From NCBI GenBank assembly GCA_030549495.1, contig JAUIRK010000090.1, positions 1 through 64,000 of the forward strand: a DNA stretch of 64,000 nt, in the 5' to 3' direction. Numbering within the stretch: position 1 is the stretch's first letter; every line of letters begins with the position of its first letter. Position numbers and translations under genes: made by a program. The notes under the pieces are model-generated. The model saw only the letters and a program-made list of their open reading frames with translations, did not search any database and had not been told where the DNA came from. Below, in pieces: positions 60,101 to 64,000 of this stretch. Origin of the DNA: Nectonema munidae. Lineage: Eukaryota > Nematomorpha > Nectonematoida > Nectonematidae.

Positions 60101-61403
60101 GTTAGGATATCCAGCAGTCTTCATTTGACACCAAAGCAATAACGCATCTTTGGCACTTTTAGTCTCTTTACTCTCTGCTTCTTCAAATGTTATGTCTTGA
60201 ATCTGTAAAATAAATAATCAAAAAGATAGAGTCAAGAAAATCCTTCTATTTAACTCTTTCAAACATAATGGGATATTTTTGTCCCATAAAATAAAAATTG
60301 TCTATATAAAATTCAATGAAAAAGATAAGCATACAACTAGTTTCAAAAACTTAAATCCTTTGAGGACCGATGTCCCAAAAAAACGAAAATCATCTGATTT
60401 AAATAAATTAAGTTCCATTGAAAAAAACCAGACGATTAGTATTTAAAATTCCCCGGCCATCAAACGTTTAAATTTTGAAGTAACCAGAAGAAAAAATGGG
60501 ATTAGTGTACCTGGAATCTTAGAATGATTGTCCAGATCAGTCCGAGGGTGAGTCTAGAATTACCATCAACGATATCGTGAGATCCCATATTCTCTAAATG
60601 CACGTATTGTTCTTTAAGAAATGTAAGAGCTTTGTCCACATTTTCTAAGCAGTGAATTCGCATTTTTCCTTTCGTTGGGCGTGGCTAAATATAAAATAAA
60701 TGTAGAAGTCCGTGTTTTATTCAAAATATATATGTATAAAGAAGAAAATTAACACTGTATTGTTTTAGAAAAACTTAACTTAAAATTAATTACAAACACA
60801 TTTATCTCTCATTTTCATAATTAAATTCACAATAATTATACTTTTGACAAAATAGTTTAAACTCTGAAACTGTAGATAAGATTTTCTAAAAAAAAAGGGT
60901 TCAATTTTCTTCTTGTTATATTTATTTTCCAATAATTTATTAATGATCAGTCAAATATATAATTTCCAAATAGGATTTTATGAATTATTCTCCCATTTGC
61001 AAAAAAGAAATCTCAAATATGGAGTTTTTTGAATAAACCCAATCTTAACAAATAGACTCTTTGAACAAAGGATAGGTTTGTTATGATGAGTCCAGCATGC
61101 TTCCATGAATATAACTTACTTTCCAAGTCATCTATGCATTTTTTTCCAACTATTTGGACAAAATAAAATACGGTCATAGCTTATGAACTGATGAAGAATC
61201 GCAAAAAATAAGGATATTATGGGAATCAAAGTGAGTGAATGCAAAAATTACCAAACGCTCTCCAGAAAGCACCTCCAAAAGCTTCATTAATTGTTTTCCA
61301 TCTCTCAAATCGATGTAGAGATTATCGATCTTACTATGCACTCTAAACAAATGTGAGTTGACCCACTTTGTAAAGGTTTTCTTCTGAACAGTTTCTCTTT
61401 CGT
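27714..61403 (-). CDS. beta-Spec: Conventional beta-spectrin (37 coding exons; first exon missing)
   Basis: Actin-crosslinking, ankyrin-binding subunit of the submembrane spectrin skeleton, working as a heterotetramer with alpha-spectrin. Exons 5' to 3': 61252-61403, 60511-60684, 60030-60202, 57374-57489, 57196-57308, 56945-57132, 56650-56879, 55447-55657, 52962-53100, 51131-51296, 50628-50902, 50182-50377, 49957-50126, 48436-48673, 48099-48374, 47795-48044, 46520-46713, 46139-46465, 45663-45898, 43728-43922, 41748-42020, 41505-41675, 41234-41434, 39916-40127, 39033-39237, 37876-38139, 37175-37285, 36659-36903, 36384-36607, 35974-36065, 35800-35904, 35627-35736, 33927-33994, 33019-33109, 32213-32288, 31762-31865, 27714-27939. 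All introns are GT-AG and every phase matches. The total is 6,797 nt (2,264 codons plus stop). With an unseen N-terminal exon of about 45 codons it matches the roughly 2,290 aa of Drosophila beta-spectrin. No stop or frame break was seen. It is not beta-heavy spectrin: the length is too short and there is no SH3. Confidence 0.96.
28167..28659. mobile_element. hAT-like MITE or fragment in the last beta-spectrin intron
   Basis: The left end CAGTGGTTCTTAACCTTTTT resembles common hAT termini (CAGTGGTTCTCAACC type). The right end, inverted, reads CATGGGTTCTTAAGCTGG. TGGCACCGCTCATGTG near the left and AGCACCGCTTAGGGGTGC near the right share the CACCGC word. No matching 8-bp duplication remains, so it is an old copy. 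Confidence 0.65.
28660..31761. other. Intron sequence of beta-spectrin, nothing else recognised
   Basis: AT-rich intronic DNA. Short open frames have no recognisable motifs. Confidence 0.4.
33927..35736 (-). CDS. beta-Spec: beta-spectrin variable linker exons
   Basis: Exon 35627-35736 encodes a Lys/Glu-rich stretch ([20 protein letters not shown]) ending KDQKDFP. Exon 33927-33994 encodes [21 protein letters not shown]. Linkers in this position are poorly conserved, so these two exons rest on splice sites and on phase agreement with neighbours (phase 2 and phase 1 junctions fit). The linker is about 100 residues shorter than I recall for Drosophila, so an extra alternative exon is possible. 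Confidence 0.8.
34431..34743. mobile_element. Foldback (long inverted repeat) element with TTAA ends
   Basis: Two arms of about 130 bp face each other around a core of about 45 bp. Both begin TTAACCGGTTATCGACCACA and share GTTTATTAAT(G/A)CTTTTTAATAC and GATATCGTCTG. The right arm has an extra GTCGACATATGTCGAC palindrome. TTAA at both ends recalls piggyBac-type targeting, but no transposase is present. A related right arm lies at 38600-38720. Confidence 0.85.
35800..36065 (-). CDS. beta-Spec: beta-spectrin partial repeat 17 (tetramerisation site)
   Basis: Exons 35974-36065 and 35800-35904. They read [20 protein letters not shown], then [20 protein letters not shown] and [20 protein letters not shown]. 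Only helices A and B are present, as expected of the partial repeat that pairs with the free helix C at the N-terminus of alpha-spectrin to form the tetramer. Confidence 0.94.
36384..38139 (-). CDS. beta-Spec: beta-spectrin ankyrin-binding repeats
   Basis: Exons 37876-38139, 37175-37285, 36659-36903 and 36384-36607. They cover [99 protein letters not shown] and [20 protein letters not shown]. By alignment with other animal beta-spectrins these are repeats 14-16; repeats 14-15 are the known ankyrin-binding site. Functional binding is inferred from position and conservation only. Confidence 0.93.
37725..37780. mobile_element. Solo end of a hAT-type MITE
   Basis: CAGTGGCAGATCCAAAGGGG matches the left end of the MITE at 42309 (CAGTGGCGGATCCAAGGGGG). 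No matching right end was found nearby, so it is a truncated remnant. Confidence 0.55.
38600..38722. mobile_element. Single arm related to the foldback element at 34431
   Basis: AACGACCAGAATAATAAGAC, then AATGTAAAGCAGATTTGTAT, AAAGTCGACATATGTCCACT and GTGGTCGATAACCGGTTA match the right arm of 34431-34743. The opposite arm is missing or too diverged. Confidence 0.75.
39033..43922 (-). CDS. beta-Spec: beta-spectrin central repeats, part 2
   Basis: Exons 43728-43922, 41748-42020, 41505-41675, 41234-41434, 39916-40127 and 39033-39237. They read [80 protein letters not shown] and [20 protein letters not shown]. The intron 41676-41747 is 72 bp, a multiple of three, and open. The intron 42021-43727 holds a hAT MITE. 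Confidence 0.95.
39322..39480. mobile_element. Short MITE with AGTCCTTGCATARCGCGG ends
   Basis: GAAGTCCTTGCATAGCGCGGT at the left and its inverted form GAAGTCCTTGCATAACGCGGT at the right are terminal inverted repeats of about 21 bp enclosing 158 bp. Such ends resemble Tc1/mariner-type MITEs. The target duplication is unclear. It is in a beta-spectrin intron. Confidence 0.7.
42309..42585. mobile_element. hAT-type MITE (277 bp) in a beta-spectrin intron
   Basis: Ends CAGTGGCGGATCCA and TGGATCCGCCACTG are perfect inverted repeats. They are flanked by a perfect 8-bp duplication CTCACATG (42301-42308 and 42586-42593). The subterminal sequences GGCCTAGGCCCCC and GGCCCCCC are typical of this MITE type. 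There is no coding capacity. Confidence 0.95.
44132..44260 (-). repeat. tRNA-derived SINE
   Basis: On the minus strand it starts GAGTAGGGTTGGTTAGATGC (A-box region), then GGTCTTGGGTTCGATCCCGC (B box GGTTCGATCCC), then a tRNA-unrelated body ending TTCTCGATGAAAACACCCTAT. It is nearly the same as 46750-46880, in the same orientation and in a nearby intron. It is not a tRNA gene: no acceptor stem closes and the body is the shared SINE tail. Confidence 0.85.
44540..45560 (+). mobile_element. LINE endonuclease fragment in a beta-spectrin intron
   Basis: The open frame 44540-44833 reads [20 protein letters not shown], then [11 protein letters not shown] and [16 protein letters not shown], matching the N-terminal half of the EEP endonuclease of CR1/jockey-like LINEs (hlN-R, S-E-W and GGG blocks). 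Broken frames further on include VVYRPNF and [10 protein letters not shown], matching the later YRPP and GDFN motifs (about 44880-44985). No RT was recognised. The orientation is opposite to the host gene. Confidence 0.75.
45663..50377 (-). CDS. beta-Spec: beta-spectrin central repeats, part 1
   Basis: Exons 50182-50377, 49957-50126, 48436-48673, 48099-48374, 47795-48044, 46520-46713, 46139-46465 and 45663-45898. Each repeat shows the usual heptad helices with a conserved Trp near the start of helix A (for example [39 protein letters not shown]). Landmarks include [20 protein letters not shown] and [12 protein letters not shown]. Three introns here are very short: 50127-50181 (55 bp), 48045-48098 (54 bp) and 46466-46519 (54 bp). 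The last two are multiples of three without an in-frame stop. Confidence 0.95.
46750..46880 (-). repeat. tRNA-derived SINE (second intronic copy)
   Basis: Minus strand: GAGTGGGGTTGGTTTGATGC, then AAGGTCTTGGGTTCGATCCC, then the same body as 44132-44260. The A-box region has one T/A change relative to the other copy. It starts 37 bp past the acceptor side of exon 46520-46713, so it lies close to an exon boundary. Confidence 0.85.
47290..47670. repeat. Degenerate tandem repeat with GCAAGCAATNTTAGTTNTGCTT motif
   Basis: The word (A/G)CAA(G/T)CAAT(A/G)TTA followed by TTTGCTTTC-like pyrimidines recurs irregularly about every 60-70 bp, near 47300, 47385, 47450, 47490, 47525, 47595 and 47640. It lies in the intron between exons 46520-46713 and 47795-48044. 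Confidence 0.5.
48960..49560 (-). mobile_element. LINE reverse-transcriptase tail fragment
   Basis: The minus-strand frame 49293-49517 reads [20 protein letters not shown], then [20 protein letters not shown] and [20 protein letters not shown]. This is the conserved region after the RT catalytic core in many LINE ORF2 proteins (K-x-x-LY-x-S-x-x-x-x-x-LxYG...W-x-L...E-x-RMLR). It is broken beyond this point. It lies in the intron 48674-49956, in the same orientation as the host gene. Confidence 0.7.
50628..57132 (-). CDS. beta-Spec: beta-spectrin first spectrin repeats (dimer-nucleation end)
   Basis: Exons 56945-57132, 56650-56879, 55447-55657, 52962-53100, 51131-51296 and 50628-50902. Repeat 1 begins [20 protein letters not shown] with [20 protein letters not shown], then [20 protein letters not shown]. 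Repeat 2 carries [20 protein letters not shown] and [20 protein letters not shown]. The next repeat carries [20 protein letters not shown]. Repeats 1-2 are the family's site for side-to-side nucleation with alpha-spectrin. The donor for the exon ending at 56945 is GTTTGT, two codons later than the first available GT. It is the choice that keeps the frame into exon 56879. Confidence 0.95.
51723..52442. mobile_element. Foldback element, 182-bp terminal inverted repeats (720 bp)
   Basis: The left arm 51723-51904 and right arm 52261-52442 are inverted copies of about 182 bp that are almost identical. Both begin GGTAATGTTGCACTATCCGT and run through AATCGCATTC-type sequence to TACGAGTATATCTACA. An 8-bp duplication ATAGAGAA (51715-51722 and 52443-52450) flanks the element. 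Each arm contains two direct copies of GCACTAT(C/A)CGTGCATTG(A/T). The interior has no coding sequence. Long arms with 8-9 bp duplications suggest a Mutator-like or foldback nonautonomous element. Confidence 0.92.
53101..55446. other. Large beta-spectrin intron, few features
   Basis: It contains an AT palindrome-rich stretch at 54418-54515 (TATAATAAATTCTTTATA-type) and a C/G-rich repeat-like tail near 54540. A plus-strand open frame at 54092-54328 has no recognisable motif. No exon was found. Confidence 0.4.
57196..60202 (-). CDS. beta-Spec: beta-spectrin CH2 exons
   Basis: Exons 60030-60202, 57374-57489 and 57196-57308. They read [20 protein letters not shown], then [31 protein letters not shown], and [20 protein letters not shown]. 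They then run into [18 protein letters not shown] and [10 protein letters not shown], the linker into repeat 1. The large intron 57490-60029 separates the first two. The donor after 57374 is a weaker GTTCAT, accepted because the frame and homology are continuous. Confidence 0.95.
57490..60029. other. Large beta-spectrin intron with an unassigned higher-GC stretch
   Basis: Positions 57730-58080 are less AT-rich than the surroundings and contain an imperfect B-box-like word (AGGTTCGATTCTAC, minus strand near 57812). A solo LTR or another decayed repeat is possible, but I found no paired ends. The rest is AT-rich without a recognisable exon. Confidence 0.35.
60511..61403 (-). CDS. beta-Spec: beta-spectrin CH1 (actin-binding) exons
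   Basis: Exon 61252-61403 begins with two bases of a split codon and reads [19 protein letters not shown], then [20 protein letters not shown] and LSGERL. Exon 60511-60684 continues [20 protein letters not shown], then [15 protein letters not shown] and [14 protein letters not shown]. These are the signature blocks of the first calponin-homology domain (VQKKTFTKW is the classical actin-binding segment). The split codon requires an upstream exon ending in one base. I found no candidate for it up to 64000. Confidence 0.96.
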
Positions 61404-63340
61404 CTAAAATTGCAATGTTAATAAGGAAGTCTTATATAGTGCAAATAGTAGATTATGCTGTGATCTCAAGTTACACACATCTTTAAAGTGTTTCAAAATC
61501 TTTTACAGTTACTTTAAATAATGAGAATTCCTATTATTATTATTATTATTATTATCTGAAATAAGTGATTTCTTATGCGACTATTAGTTATAAAGATATA
61601 AAACAATAAAAGGCACTGTTGAAATTTTTGGGTGTAAAAGGGGCCAAATTTTTTATCAAAGTATTCATTTTTATATTTTATATTACACACACTTTTATAA
61701 GCAAATATATTTTTAAATCAACTGAGCGCAGACAATAAAGAAAATAGTTACAGTATTTGGAGGGGAGGGGGCCTCATTGGAACCTCTGCTCTATGAGTCA
61801 ATGGAACTTTTCACCTGAGTGCCACATGCCGTCTCTTGGTGATGATTGGTTCATTTAATACTCTAATGATATATACATAATGAAAATACGATCATAAAAG
61901 GCAGAAACTATTGAGTATTCTCCATTATAAAAGCTATGCAAATAAAAATTGGAGATGTACCGGATAGCAAATTTAAAGTAAGGCCGGATTTGGGGTAGTA
62001 AAATTTTAGAAGGATTGGCCAACCCAGTATTTTTCGGATATCCGATACATCCTTAGTAAAAATATTCCGTTGAATCAACACATGGTACTGAGTGAAATTC
62101 AATTTTGTTACGAGATTTTGTCGAAAAAGTATTTTATCAAAATATAAATTTTTTCAAATATAATTTCAGCTTATACAAAAGAATGAACTATTTTTAATAT
62201 AAACTAATTAAAACAATAAATGATTTTGAGATCATGATATCTGAAAAGTCATGCTAAATTTTGAAACGTTATGTATGTTTGTTATGTATTGGTGTATTTT
62301 AGGCTAACAACAAATACGACAATCATAAAGTATTGCTGAAGTAATGAAACAAAACACGCTTCAATTCTTTAATCGATACAAAAGCACTACTCAAAGCACA
62401 CACACACATAGATAGATAAAATATTGCTAGGGGATAAATGATTACGATTTTATAGATTTTTAATAAATCGATAAAGCTTGACATTTTAAAGATGGCAAAT
62501 CTTAGCGATTTTTGGATATGCCGTGTAACTAACTAGTCAAAGAGTATAGGAAAAAGCTGTAGAATAAATATTATATTTATACTGTTGTTAATGATCTTGA
62601 CACGTCTACTATTAAAAAAAAGGCGTAGATGTCATATTAAAGACGTTAAGTACCTAGAAAGTGAAGATGCTTTTATTGTTCTTTTACACAAAAGGGAGTT
62701 GTTGTAGAAGTGGTTCTCTAAAACTGTGCATTCAGTTAATCAAATTCATTACTTCGAATGTGATGCACAATTCTTTTGCATTGACTCTATTTTTCAACTG
62801 GATTATAAGAAAGTGTATACATTTACAACGGATTCTTAGGCACCTGGCCCTCTTATCGACGGAACTATGCCTAAGAAATATCAACAGTCAATTCACATTT
62901 ATCAATTTAAATCAATAAAATTTTTATGAAAGCATTTCATTTAGATAAAATAATAATTTCAAGTAAATAAACATTTTGAATTAGTTTGGTTGTGAAAGAG
63001 GAATCAGGTAACAGACTCTTTATTTATCCTAGGTTAAATTTTGTCAAGACAAAAAATAAGACTTTTTTCTAAATAATATTACTATATACGAAAAAACGAT
63101 GCTTGCACGTATAATTTGAACACGATCATCAAGATACAATCTCTTAGAACTGTTAGTGTTGATTACTTGTTTTCATACAAATTATATCATACAAACAAAT
63201 TAAAAAAAAAACTTTTCCTTTAAAAAATGGAAACCTAAAAAAAATTTCTATATAAAATATACCAGCCTCCGGAATTAGCTCCCCCCCCCCCCCCGACATA
63301 TTAAGAGTTTCAATACGGCTGTGAACCTCATACTTTAAAT
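61404..63340. other. Upstream or first-intron region of beta-spectrin
   Basis: The CH1 exon at 61403 starts mid-codon, so at least part of this is intron. It includes an ATT trinucleotide run at 61531-61556. No N-terminal exon with the usual SRIKALAD-type ending was found on the minus strand, so the start codon is probably beyond 64000. Confidence 0.5.
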
Positions 63341-63607
63341 CAGGGATCCTCACACTTTTTAACCCCCACCGATCACTTCATAAGTTTGTTGCTTTTGCTT
63401 CAGCCTCCAGACAAGTTTAATAAAAATATGAAATCAGAATCTTTACACTTCTCATGATGAGCAATGATGATATACGAGAATTTAAGTTTAAAATAATATT
63501 TAATTATTTGTTTATATACTAATACATAGCTTTCATGACTCTGCTTAGACATTTAATTGATTCGCCATAGCATAACAGACCAAGAAAGATTACTTTAGGG
63601 AACCCTG
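63341..63607. mobile_element. hAT-type MITE (267 bp)
   Basis: The left end CAGGGATCCTCACACTTTTT and the inverted right end CAGGGTTCCCTAAAGTAAT share CAGGG-TCC. The flanking octamers CTTTAAAT (63333-63340) and TTTTAAAT (63608-63615) agree in 7 of 8 positions. The middle reads CCCCACCGATCACTTCATAA-like sequence, as in many hAT MITEs. There is no coding capacity. Confidence 0.8.
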
Positions 63608-64000
63608 TTTTAAATCAATAATTAAATCCTTATAACCACGCTTGCTAACTCAGAGGGATATATTCAACTCCTACTCGGTCTCCTAGTACATAGAAAATTT
63701 GGACTGTGAGACGCATACATTAATTAATATATACGTATTTTGGATGAAAGATTCTTCATATACCAATTTTTTAACTTTGTCAATAATCATAGACGTATTT
63801 ACAATAGGTGAACATACTAAAGGAGGATAAAATATTGAAGATTCAATTTGGTTTATAAATACAGTTGAGTATAATAAATGACATTGAATATTCACGTTTT
63901 GTTTTTATAATAAATACATTATAAAAATGTTTACACAAATATTCTTCATTCTTGTATCTCTCAAATATAAAGTATTTTAGCATAATCGAGAGATCTGGCA

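Noticed and set aside
27714-61403. beta-heavy spectrin (karst) instead of conventional beta
   Set aside because: Total length, repeat number and lack of an SH3 domain match conventional beta-spectrin.

Overview
This is AT-rich animal nuclear DNA. Genes are interrupted by GT-AG introns and embedded in dense, decayed transposons. The protein matches are to animal families, and the beta-spectrin reads most like arthropod versions. A crustacean such as a parasitic copepod would fit the strong AT bias, but that is inference.

Three host genes are present. (1) 5221-5820 (+): an intact, intronless SPRYD7-like SPRY/B30.2 protein. (2) 21842-23527 (+): an intact, intronless MAU2/SCC4 cohesin-loader subunit. 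(3) 27714-61403 (-): a conventional beta-spectrin. I could splice it by hand into 37 coding exons with every junction phase-consistent (2,264 codons plus stop). It holds two CH domains, the full spectrin-repeat rod, the partial tetramerisation repeat, a variable linker and a PH domain. Only the first coding exon is missing, probably beyond the right edge. MAU2 and beta-spectrin converge tail to tail across a piggyBac element.

Layout. 1-4218: two tandem-repeat families (A about 144 bp, B about 150 bp) ending in a piggyBac-like terminus. 4219-8900: a tRNA-headed SINE-like sequence, SPRYD7, a related SINE, an inverted-repeat element and a hAT MITE. 8900-16000: mostly unrecognised AT-rich DNA with a hAT-like fragment, piggyBac-family left ends, 21-bp tandem repeats and a TA-target MITE. 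16925-21550: a nest of LINE copies, an RNase H fragment, a transposase fragment and a hAT MITE. 21842-23527: MAU2. 23971-26904: a complete-ended piggyBac-family element (TTAA flanks, matching terminal repeats) that carries families A and B internally. 27714-61403: beta-spectrin, whose introns hold SINEs, LINE pieces, foldback elements and MITEs. 61404-64000: upstream/first-intron sequence with one hAT MITE.

The most interesting pattern is that the two satellite-like families at the left edge also sit inside the piggyBac element 20 kb away. Family B is inverted at its left end and direct at its right end. This suggests that transposon subterminal repeats were amplified into arrays.
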